DNA of 64,000 bases, taken from the IMG/VR virus record IMGVR_UViG_3300022934_000005, positions 1 through 64,000 of that record; one strand, 5' to 3'. The translations under genes and the position numbers were made by a program. The DNA is from a virus. Below the pieces are notes generated by a model, which saw only the letters and a program-made list of their open reading frames with translations, was not told where the DNA came from and ran no database searches. Of this stretch, positions 1-7,897 are shown piece after piece. How positions within the stretch are numbered: position 1 is the first letter of the stretch; each line of letters begins with the position of its first letter.

Positions 1-1521
1 CGCTTCTGGTTCTGCTGTTGGCTCAGCAGGTACTTCACCTTGCTCAATTTTTTCTGCTACTTGTGGATCTTTACCTTTTACATACTTAATAACTAAAGGA
101 CGAACGTCTGAATCTGCATCTTTTTGTCCTACCTTTTTAAACATATCTAAAAGCATTGGATCATCAATTACACCTTTTAAACTTTGGATAGCGTTTGCAC
201 CATTAATGCCTGCTGGGAAATGCTCAGCCATTAAGTTATTAAGTTTGCCAAGTGCTTCTTCTTGTTTATCGCCACCCGCAAATAATTGATCTTCTTCTTC
301 GCTTACAATTGAATTCATTGCTTTTTCAAAATCTGCTTCTGGGGTTTCGTTTGTTCTTTGTAGTGCTTTCTTAACACCTGGATGGTCTGAAAGTCCTTTT
401 GCAATCTTTTCAATTGTATCAACAGCACCTGAATAGTTGCCGCCTTTGTATCTTGGATCATTTAGTACGCCATAAGCCATTTTAATTTCTTTATCTGAGA
501 AACCCATATTGTCTTGTGCTTCTTTTTCGCCAAGTAAATCTTCTGGACCCATTTCTTGAACTTGATTTCTTTCTTGTACTAAACCATAAATGTATGGGAA
601 TACAGATTTAAGTTCTTCGTTAAATGTTCTAATAGTTAATTCATCAACCCAAGCATTTTGTAAATCTTCTGGAACTTCTTCTTTTACTACTGGTTTAAAA
701 TCTTTTGTTGCTTCTGTATAATAATTTTGTCTTTGTAATTTTTGAACTTCGTTTTTGATAGTTTCAACTCTTTCACTAACAATATCTAAATAGCCTTTCA
801 GTCCTTCTGCCATTACTGCTGATCTATTCATGTAAGTTCTAAATTGACGTAGTTTGTTTAATTCTTCAGACATATTAACAATGTGCTGACCAAAGTCATC
901 ATAAAGGTTACCACCGTTGGAGACGTGACGTGCTAACGCTCTTGCACCATTTAAATGTCTAAATGGATATTTGTATCTTTCGCCATCAGCACTTTCAATA
1001 TAAATGCTGTGTACGTGTTGTGTTCTACCTGCTGGTAGTTCTTGATTAATTGGTTGCGTATGTTTAAGAACAAGACGTGCATTATCTACATCTTCGTAAC
1101 TTGTTCTAGCAGTACCATACAATTTACTTTCACTCATTTGTTTGTCTCCGGCAGTTCTAGTTAGGTGTGCATAGTCCCTTTTATCTAAGTTGCTTTTTGT
1201 TATATCTCTTGTATCAAAATTTAGCATATTCTTTTTAGCAAAGAATCTAAGTTCTTTTAAAAACTCGTACCAGTTGTTCTTTTCTGATTCATCTGCTTCA
1301 GCCATGATGTCTGTATTAAACAAAACAACAACACCATTTTCATCTAATGATACACTCACTTTTCCTAATACTTTAGCCCCTTCCTTGTAATCAAAATCAA
1401 AATATCTTGCTTGACTTGGTTGGTCAGTTACTGTACCACTGGCATCACCAATAGTCACAGATGGGAATCTGCCTCTAATTTTGGCAAATAAACGTTCTGA
1501 AATAGGCTCCATATTACTCAT
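1..1521 (-). CDS. Conserved T4-like phage protein of unknown function, 3' end cut by the window
   Basis: Function not recognised. The frame is open for 507 codons from ATG at 1521 to the left edge of the window; I checked every codon and found no stop, so the C-terminus lies outside. The visible protein is hydrophilic. Its middle carries charged helical stretches with coiled-coil character (around residues 225-275) and the end visible here is rich in Pro, Glu and Ala. No signal peptide or membrane segment is seen. It follows the large terminase directly: a late-promoter motif overlaps the terminase stop codon, and its predicted +1 falls on the A of this ATG. No Shine-Dalgarno is present before ATG 1521; a second in-frame ATG at 1512 is an alternative. 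From its late promoter and position it is probably a virion or packaging-related protein, but that is inference. Confidence 0.75.
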   Translation of the reverse strand, partial: MSNMEPISERLFAKIRGRFPSVTIGDASGTVTDQPSQARYFDFDYKEGAKVLGKVSVSLDENGVVVLFNTDIMAEADESEKNNWYEFLKELRFFAKKNMLNFDTRDITKSNLDKRDYAHLTRTAGDKQMSESKLYGTARTSYEDVDNARLVLKHTQPINQELPAGRTQHVHSIYIESADGERYKYPFRHLNGARALARHVSNGGNLYDDFGQHIVNMSEELNKLRQFRTYMNRSAVMAEGLKGYLDIVSERVETIKNEVQKLQRQNYYTEATKDFKPVVKEEVPEDLQNAWVDELTIRTFNEELKSVFPYIYGLVQERNQVQEMGPEDLLGEKEAQDNMGFSDKEIKMAYGVLNDPRYKGGNYSGAVDTIEKIAKGLSDHPGVKKALQRTNETPEADFEKAMNSIVSEEEDQLFAGGDKQEEALGKLNNLMAEHFPAGINGANAIQSLKGVIDDPMLLDMFKKVGQKDADSDVRPLVIKYVKGKDPQVAEKIEQGEVPAEPTAEPEA

Positions 1522-1526
1522 ATTAG

Positions 1527-1533
1527 TATTTAT
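1527..1533 (-). promoter_or_regulatory. Late promoter (GATAAATACT) before the partial ORF
   Basis: The minus strand reads GATAAATACTAATATG. The ATAAATA core overlaps the TAA stop of the large terminase and ends 5 bases before the ATG at 1521, which predicts a leaderless transcript under T4 late-promoter geometry. Confidence 0.75.
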
Positions 1534-3116
1534 CTTATGTTAGTCGAAACGAATATAGGCATTGGCGGTACATGATCTTCATCTGTTTCAGCATGATTAA
1601 AGGTTTCATATACCCTAGGATCCCAATCCTTTAGCACAGCAATAATACGCATAGTTAGTAATGTTGCTGAAACTAAGTCATCTGTTTCACCTGGTTTTGC
1701 TTTGTAACTGCTACCGCTGGCTACAAATGCTTTTAATTCACTTAGCAATACTTTACTATGTACTACTAGTTTATCTGATTCTATCATGGCTTTTAATCTT
1801 GAACAAGCACTTATTTTGGTTGCGTGTGTAGTATTAAATCCTTTGCGGAATTTTCTTACGTGACCTTTACGCATAGGCTCACTTACTAACATTCCTGGTA
1901 TATTCTCTTCCCCAAGGTCTCTAATAACAATTAATGCTCCTTCACCGATAGTGTTATTTTCAACACTCCAATAAATGTTTTGTCCATCGTTGTGACATTG
2001 GTCTTTAATATAGTTACAAATATCTGTTAGAATTCTAATTTGTCCTGGTATTGCTGTTTGATTATGACGCCATTCACCTACTTGTTTGTAGGTTGGTAAT
2101 TCAAATATTTGTATGGCCGCATAATCGCCGCCTGTGCCCATTGCCGGATCTAATGCAACTACATAAGTCTTATCACCGCTTGGTTTACTGTACCAACGTG
2201 TTTGTCCCATATTGAGTATAGGATCAATACCTTCCATACTTGCAAGTTTGATTGAGTTAATTAGTGTCTCGTCATAGACTAAGAATTCACAACCATACTC
2301 ACGACGGAATCGTTCTTCACCAATACGTCCTATCTCTGCCTTTTTCCATTCTTCGTCTCTGTCAGGATGCTCGTCCCAACTACAAGTAAACCCATGAAAT
2401 CCGTTTACACCTACTTCTTGTTCGTTGCCATTATCGTCAAACTTGTTTTGGCTTTCTTTCCAAATAATAGCAAATGTATCTTCGTCTGAGTTAGGTGTGC
2501 TTGTAATAATAGCACGACCACCTGTTGCTAGTGTAGGTGAAATTGAAGTCCAAAACTCATCAGCAATACTAGGATTCACAAATGCAAACTCGTCACAGTA
2601 TAGTAATGATATGGACATACCTCTACCAGTGTTACCTGTTGTGGTAGCACTTACAATACGTGAACCATTTTCAAATTCAATACTACCTTTGTTGTAGTTA
2701 ACAACTCCTGCTCTAATATGATCAGGACAACATTCATAAACGTAACGAATACGTTGCATAATTTCTTGTGCGCCTGAATATTTGTGTGCGGCAATTAGTA
2801 CAGTTTGATCTGGATGAAACATCGCATACCAAGTTAAGTAAACAGCGGCACAAGTAGTTTTACCTGTCTGTCTGGGTAACATATTAATATTAAAACGATG
2901 ATCGTGATAACTTTTTAAAAGTCTTTCTTGATATGTAAAAGGATCAAATAAAAGTTTACCTTTTACGGGGTGTTGAATGTAAGCAAACTTTTCAGAAAAA
3001 TATAGGTAGCCGGTATCAGGATCCATGCACTTCTTGAGATCCTCGATATTCTCGTTAGTAAATGTTTCTCTTTGGTTGGCTTTCTTAGTAAGAACGCCGT
3101 CTAAACTCTTTGCCAT
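1530..3116 (-). CDS. 17: Terminase large subunit (T4 gp17-like)
   Basis: DNA-packaging motor: the N-terminal ATPase drives DNA into the prohead through the portal and the C-terminal nuclease cuts concatemers. From ATG 3116 the protein is 528 aa, somewhat shorter than T4 gp17. The Walker A motif PRQTGKTT is at residues 81-88 and the Walker B stretch LLYCDEF at about 171-177, with the catalytic Glu after Asp. The RNase H-like nuclease begins around the VALDPAMGTGGD segment, which supplies its first Asp. The frame can be extended upstream to a TTG at 3134, but that would place the terminator A-tract and the late-promoter motif inside the gene, so ATG 3116 is preferred. It lies downstream of gp16 and two small genes and has its own terminator-insulated late promoter. 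Confidence 0.96.
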   Translation of the reverse strand: MAKSLDGVLTKKANQRETFTNENIEDLKKCMDPDTGYLYFSEKFAYIQHPVKGKLLFDPFTYQERLLKSYHDHRFNINMLPRQTGKTTCAAVYLTWYAMFHPDQTVLIAAHKYSGAQEIMQRIRYVYECCPDHIRAGVVNYNKGSIEFENGSRIVSATTTGNTGRGMSISLLYCDEFAFVNPSIADEFWTSISPTLATGGRAIITSTPNSDEDTFAIIWKESQNKFDDNGNEQEVGVNGFHGFTCSWDEHPDRDEEWKKAEIGRIGEERFRREYGCEFLVYDETLINSIKLASMEGIDPILNMGQTRWYSKPSGDKTYVVALDPAMGTGGDYAAIQIFELPTYKQVGEWRHNQTAIPGQIRILTDICNYIKDQCHNDGQNIYWSVENNTIGEGALIVIRDLGEENIPGMLVSEPMRKGHVRKFRKGFNTTHATKISACSRLKAMIESDKLVVHSKVLLSELKAFVASGSSYKAKPGETDDLVSATLLTMRIIAVLKDWDPRVYETFNHAETDEDHVPPMPIFVSTNIR

Positions 3117-3123
3117 AGTATAG

Positions 3124-3130
3124 TATTTAC
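3124..3130 (-). promoter_or_regulatory. Late promoter variant (GTAAATACTA) of terminase gene 17
   Basis: The minus strand reads AGTAAATACTATACTATG. The motif differs from the local consensus at the second base (GTAAATA for ATAAATA). It ends 7 bases before ATG 3116 and starts right after the upstream terminator's T-tract. Confidence 0.6.
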
Positions 3131-3132
3131 TC

Positions 3133-3160
3133 AAAAAAATAGGGCCCGTAGGCCCTATTT
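3133..3160 (-). terminator. Intrinsic terminator upstream of terL
   Basis: A perfect 10-bp stem AAATAGGGCC/GGCCCTATTT with a 4-base loop is followed on the minus strand by a run of T. It should end the transcript of the upstream gene (3187-3774) just before the terL late promoter. Confidence 0.88.
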
Positions 3161-3186
3161 GGTTTGCTAACTTAATACTTAATTAA

Positions 3187-3774
3187 TTACTTGCAATCGC
3201 AGTCTGGACAATCTGGTCCACAGTTGCATTCGCCGCCATCGCAACATTCACATCCGCCTTCTTCTTCTGCCATGTATTCTGCTAACTTTGCCGCTAATTC
3301 TTGTTTAATTTGATCTTCTAGTGCCATTGGGTTATCACCGCCTGCAACTTTTGGATAAGATTTTTTAGATCTGTTTAATCCGCCTGATAAATCTTTTGTC
3401 ATATACTTTGTATCTTGATAAGTTTCATCTGGTTCGTTGTCCCACTCTTCAACTGGTACTTCTTCGTCTTCTACAGAGTCATTACAACTACTTGCGCCTA
3501 AATGATTCTTGCCGCAAATTGGACAAGGTGCGCCTTGCTTTCCTGGTTTAAGATCATCCATGTCTTTGCCTGGTCTGTCAATAATTGATAAACTTTTTTC
3601 AATATCATCTCTTGGGGGTAAAGGTGGAAGCATCTTTGGTTCTGCTGGTTTTTCACCACGCATCATATTAAAAAGATCACCAACGTCTTGAGCGTTATCA
3701 CCGGACATTGAAATGTTCATTGATACTGCTTCGTTTAACGCATCAATCTTTTTGTAGATATCATTTAATTTCAT
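3187..3774 (-). CDS. Small acidic protein with zinc-knuckle-like and Cys-rich C-terminal clusters
   Basis: Function unknown; 195 aa. There are two cysteine clusters: CPICGKNHLGASSC near residues 83-96, which has zinc-ribbon character, and a C-terminal tail with eight Cys in about 20 residues spaced CxCC..CxC..C..CxC, reminiscent of metallothionein. The intervening region is acidic and contains an ETYQDTKY motif also found, as ETYQDTQY, in the neighbour encoded just upstream (3774-4343). Its ATG overlaps the stop of that neighbour (TAATG) with GGAG six bases before, so the two are translationally coupled. Location between gp16 and gp17 suggests a late packaging or structural accessory role, which is inference only. 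No signal peptide is visible. Confidence 0.85.
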   Translation of the reverse strand: MKLNDIYKKIDALNEAVSMNISMSGDNAQDVGDLFNMMRGEKPAEPKMLPPLPPRDDIEKSLSIIDRPGKDMDDLKPGKQGAPCPICGKNHLGASSCNDSVEDEEVPVEEWDNEPDETYQDTKYMTKDLSGGLNRSKKSYPKVAGGDNPMALEDQIKQELAAKLAEYMAEEEGGCECCDGGECNCGPDCPDCDCK

Positions 3775-4343
3775 TATTTGCTCCCTACTGGACTTACTGA
3801 TGATTCTTGCTCATCCATAGCCATCTGTTTCTGTTCTTTATTAGCCTCTGTTGCAATACCAGGATCGTTTTCTCTTTCCTTACGTGCTTTTTCTAATTCT
3901 GCTAATAAACCCATTGTTCTATTTACACCAACATCGTCTTGTGCTGATTCGCCGCCCATATCTTCTGTTGCTAACTTAGGCTCGTAAACTTTATCGTATT
4001 GTGTATCTTGATATGTTTCTTGTGGTGCGTCTAAATTTCTTACAATTAAATGTGAAGTATCAATACCGCAAGATTGTGAAATGTATTCTGCTAAAACTTG
4101 TACTGTAGTAGGATATTGTAGTTCCATTTCATAGTAATGTACTTCTTTATTTTGTAACTGCGGAAAGTCTAATGGACGTTCTGTAATAGGAGTTTTCTTA
4201 CCAGAACTCATATTCTGAATACCATATTTTTGTAATGCTGTTTCCATTTGGTCTACACAACCTTCTGGTAACTCTCCAGCAATACCAACTTTAAAATTAT
4301 AAGTCTTTTTAGACTCTGTTAAATAATCCGCAAATGTTTTCAT
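3774..4343 (-). CDS. Hypothetical protein between gp16 and gp17
   Basis: Function not recognised. The protein is 189 aa from ATG 4343; a second ATG six bases upstream (4349) is in frame, but AGGA is spaced nine bases from ATG 4343 and only three from the other, so 4343 is favoured. The N-terminal half (to about residue 110) looks globular, with a beta-rich stretch ending in an ETYQDTQY motif. The C-terminal half is charged and helical, and the extreme end is Ser/Gln-rich. The ETYQDT motif is shared with the next gene, suggesting common ancestry of a segment or a common binding partner. It has its own late-promoter motif overlapping the gp16 stop codon. Confidence 0.85.
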   Translation of the reverse strand: MKTFADYLTESKKTYNFKVGIAGELPEGCVDQMETALQKYGIQNMSSGKKTPITERPLDFPQLQNKEVHYYEMELQYPTTVQVLAEYISQSCGIDTSHLIVRNLDAPQETYQDTQYDKVYEPKLATEDMGGESAQDDVGVNRTMGLLAELEKARKERENDPGIATEANKEQKQMAMDEQESSVSPVGSK

Positions 4344-4364
4344 TGTCATATATCCTATTATATA

Positions 4365-4865
4365 TTATTTATCCATGTTCTTTAATTTTTCAATCAAACT
4401 ATTACGATCTGTAACCACATAACCTTCGCCGTTAATAATATCTTGACCGTCTGGATTAGATTCTTTATCCATTTTCTCTTTTTTGAGTTGCAATTCAACC
4501 ATTTTTAGTTTTTTATCTAGTTTAGCAACCTTAGCATCTAGGTTGGTTTTAAGCATATTACCAGCAACTTCAAACACTCTACCGCTGTAACGACTTTCTA
4601 CATTCATACCTAAATCCATTAGATCATCGTATGCATCCATAGCCTTTTGTGCTACTTCGTTAAGTTCTTTATCTGCTAATTCACCCAAACCTTTAACTTG
4701 TGGTAACGCCGCGGCAATTTTATCTAACTCAGCAATATTGCGTTGAGTTTCTTCATGCTCAACTACTGCTGTTTGTTTATCTTTAGTTTTTGCCTTTTCT
4801 TGTTCTTCAGCAATAATATCTTGCGAGTCAGGCAAATTTAATAATTCTTCTAGTTTCTTTGTCAT
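4365..4865 (-). CDS. 16: Terminase small subunit (T4 gp16-like)
   Basis: This subunit recognises DNA and regulates gp17 during packaging. The 166-aa product is almost entirely charged helix. The middle segment around residues 75-125 (AGNMLKTNLDAKVAKLDKKL, then further Lys/Glu helix) matches the central coiled-coil expected of T4-like gp16 and resembles the marine T4-like form I know. Length agrees with T4 gp16 (about 164 aa). It sits directly after gp4 and upstream of gp17. A late promoter precedes it; the Shine-Dalgarno is weak. Confidence 0.8.
   Translation of the reverse strand: MTKKLEELLNLPDSQDIIAEEQEKAKTKDKQTAVVEHEETQRNIAELDKIAAALPQVKGLGELADKELNEVAQKAMDAYDDLMDLGMNVESRYSGRVFEVAGNMLKTNLDAKVAKLDKKLKMVELQLKKEKMDKESNPDGQDIINGEGYVVTDRNSLIEKLKNMDK
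4366..4372 (-). promoter_or_regulatory. Late promoter (GATAAATAAT) before the 189-aa ORF
   Basis: The minus strand reads GGATAAATAATAT, overlapping the gp16 stop codon (TAA). The predicted leader is about 17 bases and contains the AGGA ribosome-binding site. Confidence 0.7.
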
Positions 4866-4891
4866 TTCTTTATACCATTAAATGCTACTAT

Positions 4892-4898
4892 TATTTAT
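4892..4898 (-). promoter_or_regulatory. Late promoter (GATAAATAAT) of gp16
   Basis: The minus strand reads GGATAAATAATAG one base after the gp4 stop codon, giving a predicted leader of about 20 bases. Confidence 0.72.
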
Positions 4899-4899
4899 C

Positions 4900-5337
4900 C
4901 TATTTTCTTTTGCCGTTATGAAAAATGTCATTTTCGGTAATAACCCTAAAGTATATACCCTTCTGTTTAGACCATGCTCTAGCGGCTTCCCATTTAGCAA
5001 GGTTACGTATATACTGTGCTTGACGGCCTCTATCTCTACCTATTCTTTCTTTTAGTGCCTGGTTCTCAGGTTTTACTTCAATAAGTTCTACACGCCCTTT
5101 TCCATTACGATCTGTGTATTGTATTAAAAAGTCTGGAACATAAATTGTAAATTTTCCTGTTAAAGGGTCACGATATGGAATACGTACACTTTCACTAGCC
5201 CATTTACTTACACTAGGATTTTCATCACAGAATTTCATAAATGCAAATTCCCAACTACTTCTATATAGGGGAGTTTTACGACCTAAATATTTGTCTGGAT
5301 ATTTTAGATTGTATCTTCCTTGAGCGAACTTCGCCAT
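4900..5337 (-). CDS. 4: Head completion protein (T4 gp4-like)
   Basis: In T4 this protein completes the DNA-filled head and is a member of the nuclease-fold TnsA-like group. The 145-aa product is basic. The N-terminal GRYNLKYPDKYLGRKTPLYR and SWEFAFMKFCD segments are characteristic of gp4. The PDFLIQY and ELIEVKPE segments (about residues 70-100) supply the Asp and the Glu-x-Lys of a PD-(D/E)xK-type centre. Length matches T4 gp4 (150 aa). The ATG lies just after the stop of the 138-aa ORF upstream with no clear Shine-Dalgarno, so translational coupling is likely. Confidence 0.92.
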   Translation of the reverse strand: MAKFAQGRYNLKYPDKYLGRKTPLYRSSWEFAFMKFCDENPSVSKWASESVRIPYRDPLTGKFTIYVPDFLIQYTDRNGKGRVELIEVKPENQALKERIGRDRGRQAQYIRNLAKWEAARAWSKQKGIYFRVITENDIFHNGKRK

Positions 5338-5341
5338 TGGA

Positions 5342-5758
5342 CTATACCATTATATTACGTGCATCTAACTTTGTAGAAGTTTCAGAAATTCTATAACCTA
5401 GTGAACTAATCTTGCCTCTGTTATAGTTTAAAATTTCTGTAACCACATTACTTAATTGTGCGTCATTAAAACCTTTTAATGTATCAAGTAATTCGAAAAC
5501 TTTTACGTTATCAATTTTTGCTTGTTGTAAAATAATTGTTGCAACTGTTTGAGCACTAGTTGTATCAAAATTTCTTTTTTCAAAGAAGCCAACAGTAGCA
5601 TCAACTTCGTTGCTTGGAAATTCTAATGTTCGGGTGTAGTATTGATCAAATAATGCTTTTACTTTTGTAGCACTATCTAATACTGTATTATCTTGTGGTA
5701 GGTTACCTGTAACATTTGATGCTACTGTACCTGTTGTTGAATTTATATTTTCACCCAT
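5342..5758 (-). CDS. Conserved T4-like phage protein, unknown function
   Basis: Function not recognised; 138 aa. The N-terminal 35 residues are Thr/Asn-rich and probably disordered, and the rest is mainly helical, around a YYTRTLEFPSNEVDATVGFF segment. It lies between the gp54-like gene and gp4, with only short gaps on both sides, and is transcribed with them. Its neighbours make a virion component or assembly factor plausible, but nothing in the sequence proves this. Confidence 0.85.
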   Translation of the reverse strand: MGENINSTTGTVASNVTGNLPQDNTVLDSATKVKALFDQYYTRTLEFPSNEVDATVGFFEKRNFDTTSAQTVATIILQQAKIDNVKVFELLDTLKGFNDAQLSNVVTEILNYNRGKISSLGYRISETSTKLDARNIMV

Positions 5759-5768
5759 GATTAAATCC

Positions 5769-7133
5769 TTACGTCAAGTTAAAATTCTGATTGTGCGATT
5801 TAATATTTGCCATCGCAGTTGATCTAGCAGAATTTTTATCAGCACTTGACAAATTGTTATATGCACTATTTATAGCGTCCGGTGTTGGCGATCCGCCGTT
5901 GTTGATATGGTCTTTCTTAAAGTTAGTTGACTTTGCTAAGTCGTCAAGTGCATTAGTATTTGAACCAAGATAATCAACGGCTTTACCTAGTGGATTACCT
6001 AGTGCTTCGTTTGCAACTGCACCAAGACCGATAACACCTGCTACTGCTGTAACAGTACTTAGGCTTCCACCTAGACCACTACTTTTTGGAAATGCTACGT
6101 TTGCAACACCACTTACATCAATACCTGCGGCTTTACCAATTTGATCTTTTAAGATACCAAAGCCTTCTTGTCTAATACCGGCACTTGATAAGTTTTTAGC
6201 ATTAGTAACAACACTTGATGCTTTTAATACTGTACCTAAAAAGTTTGAGGTGCTTGAAAAAGCAGAACCGTCTGTAATATCTCCAAACACTTCTGCGGCA
6301 CCTGATGCAATACCACCTTGGCCAAATAAGTTAACTGCTCCGCCACCTGCTAGTGAATTAGGTGATGGTGTACTATCATAATGTCCACTTGCTGGTCCAA
6401 ACATCTTAGGTGCTGAACCTTCTGTAATTGGTCCTCTTGCATACCATACAGTTTCATACTGTACTTGCATTTGGTTTTCAACTGTTTGACTATCACTGTT
6501 AGCCATAGTATCATGTGACCATGAACTAATAATAGGATTAACTAGTGTGAAACAAGTATATCTGTGTCTTGCCATTTGATAGATTTGTATACTATCAAAG
6601 AAGTTTTTATAGGTATCGTTGTCCATACCATATCTATATTTGTTTCGTTCACTGTTTGAATATGTATTACCTCTGTCATATGCAGGGTTACGTGTATTAG
6701 GTTGTCTACTACCATCAGCACTTGCATAGTTACCATCTTTAAAATAGTATCTATAATATGCTTCCCACATTGCTGTAGTCTGTCCATAGTTATCATCGTG
6801 GAATACAATGTTAATAGGATCATAATCTAAACGTGTTTGTAGATTACGTTTTTTATTGTATTGATGTTTTAGTGTAGTACTAATTTGATACTTTGGTAGG
6901 TCAACGCTTTTCACAAGCATATTAAGTTCTTGTGTTTTAAGTTGCGGAATAAGTGCGACTGCTTCAGGGTTTAAGTTAAAACTTACATGATACAGGAATC
7001 TATGTTTAGGCGATAGTCGATGTGCATCGTCAACATATAACCGTGCCGCATGAGCAAAGTCCGCCATATTACCTTTTGGACTTAATGCTCCACTTATTAA
7101 ATTATCTAAGAATCCATTGAGTTTGTTTGCCAT
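5769..7133 (-). CDS. Tail-tube-fold baseplate protein, probably gp54-like tube initiator
   Basis: The 454-aa product has an N-terminal part (about residues 40-245) built like the T4 gp19/gp48/gp54 tube-fold proteins: a strand pair around VKSVDLPKYQIST, an acid-containing NIVFHDD segment, and a closing segment where SSWSHDTMANSD is followed by VQYETVWY, which parallels the end of the T4 gp54 core. The C-terminal 200 residues are Gly/Ala/Ser-rich and low in complexity, as in the T4 gp54 tail. It follows gp19 after a terminator. The start is fixed by a late promoter ending five bases before ATG. It could instead be the gp48 counterpart; that it belongs to the tube-fold group is more certain than which member it is. 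Confidence 0.65.
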   Translation of the reverse strand: MANKLNGFLDNLISGALSPKGNMADFAHAARLYVDDAHRLSPKHRFLYHVSFNLNPEAVALIPQLKTQELNMLVKSVDLPKYQISTTLKHQYNKKRNLQTRLDYDPINIVFHDDNYGQTTAMWEAYYRYYFKDGNYASADGSRQPNTRNPAYDRGNTYSNSERNKYRYGMDNDTYKNFFDSIQIYQMARHRYTCFTLVNPIISSWSHDTMANSDSQTVENQMQVQYETVWYARGPITEGSAPKMFGPASGHYDSTPSPNSLAGGGAVNLFGQGGIASGAAEVFGDITDGSAFSSTSNFLGTVLKASSVVTNAKNLSSAGIRQEGFGILKDQIGKAAGIDVSGVANVAFPKSSGLGGSLSTVTAVAGVIGLGAVANEALGNPLGKAVDYLGSNTNALDDLAKSTNFKKDHINNGGSPTPDAINSAYNNLSSADKNSARSTAMANIKSHNQNFNLT

Positions 7134-7138
7134 ACTAA

Positions 7139-7145
7139 TATTTAT
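7139..7145 (-). promoter_or_regulatory. Late promoter (GATAAATATT) of the gp54-like gene
   Basis: The minus strand reads GGATAAATATTAGTATGGC. Five bases separate the motif from ATG, predicting a leaderless mRNA. It lies 27 bases beyond the gp19 terminator. Confidence 0.75.
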
Positions 7146-7171
7146 CCTTAAAATAAAGTACGTATATAAAG

Positions 7172-7205
7172 AAAAAGGGACTTATTAAAAATAAGCCCCT
7201 TTTAA
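7172..7205 (-). terminator. Intrinsic terminator after gp19
   Basis: On the minus strand AAAAGGGGCTTATT pairs with AATAAGTCCCTTTTT across a TTT loop, with one mismatch, ending in a T-tract. It lies just after the gp19 stop. Confidence 0.88.
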
Positions 7206-7233
7206 AGTTTCAGGAAATATTATATATTACCTA

Positions 7234-7863
7234 TTAACTTGCGCCGCCGCCTGTAATTGCAGTATTAACTGTTCTACCTACTGCTGTACCAATACCAGTA
7301 CCTTGTGGTGTTTGGATTGCGTTATCGTATCTAATAGATAATGAAACTGTAACTGGATCGTTAGTAGAATATGCTAATGAGTTGTAGTTAGCACTTTCTA
7401 AGTAACAACCGTATAGTTCAAATGTTTCTAAAACTGTTGCTGTGTTAACACCGTTACCACCGTCTAACATTTCAATTCTAGTAACGAATTTGTAATCACT
7501 ACCAGAAGCCGCACTTGACTGTTCGAAGAAGTCAAATTGTTTCTGTAGTTGTTCGCCAACTAGTTTTTGTACGTTGTTTGAAACATCTTCACGTAGTGTT
7601 AATGTAATTGGTTCCCAACTATGTTTACCTGCTAGGTATACACGTGAGTTGTAAACATCAACTGTGATTTGTTCGAACGAAACGTTAGGTCTAGTAACGT
7701 CTTGAACCTGTTTTGTCAACTCTGTTGTTGGAGTTGATACACCAAAGTTTTCCAGCGACACTCTAAAGCGATACTGGAGTTTTGGCATTAACAATCCCTG
7801 GTTAGATGCTGATGAACTGCTATCTAATGGAACTGTAATTTTTGATAGTGTTGAAATTGCCAT
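7234..7863 (-). CDS. 19: Tail tube protein (T4 gp19-like)
   Basis: Major subunit of the inner tail tube through which DNA passes. The 209-aa product has an N-terminal LPKLQYRFRV-type opening (here LMPKLQYRFRVSLENFG, about residues 25-41), a VQDVTRPNVSFEQITVDVYN strand-loop-strand and a C-terminal beta sheet ending in SLSIRYDNA, all typical of the gp19 fold. Length is slightly above T4 gp19 (163 aa), with a Gly/Ala/Thr tail. It follows gp18 as in T4. Shine-Dalgarno AGGAGA is well placed, a late promoter is about 20 bases upstream, and a strong terminator follows. Confidence 0.93.
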   Translation of the reverse strand: MAISTLSKITVPLDSSSSASNQGLLMPKLQYRFRVSLENFGVSTPTTELTKQVQDVTRPNVSFEQITVDVYNSRVYLAGKHSWEPITLTLREDVSNNVQKLVGEQLQKQFDFFEQSSAASGSDYKFVTRIEMLDGGNGVNTATVLETFELYGCYLESANYNSLAYSTNDPVTVSLSIRYDNAIQTPQGTGIGTAVGRTVNTAITGGGAS

Positions 7864-7885
7864 TATAATATCTCCTGCTTAATTG

Positions 7886-7892
7886 TATTTAT
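7886..7892 (-). promoter_or_regulatory. Late promoter (GATAAATACA) of gp19
   Basis: The minus strand reads GTGATAAATACAATT between gp18 and gp19, with an AGGAGA ribosome-binding site in the short leader. Confidence 0.78.
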
Positions 7893-7897
7893 CACTA

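Noticed and set aside
3117-3134. Longer start for the terminase (TTG 3134)
   Set aside because: It overlaps the terminator T-tract and late motif; ATG 3116 fits the family N-terminus.
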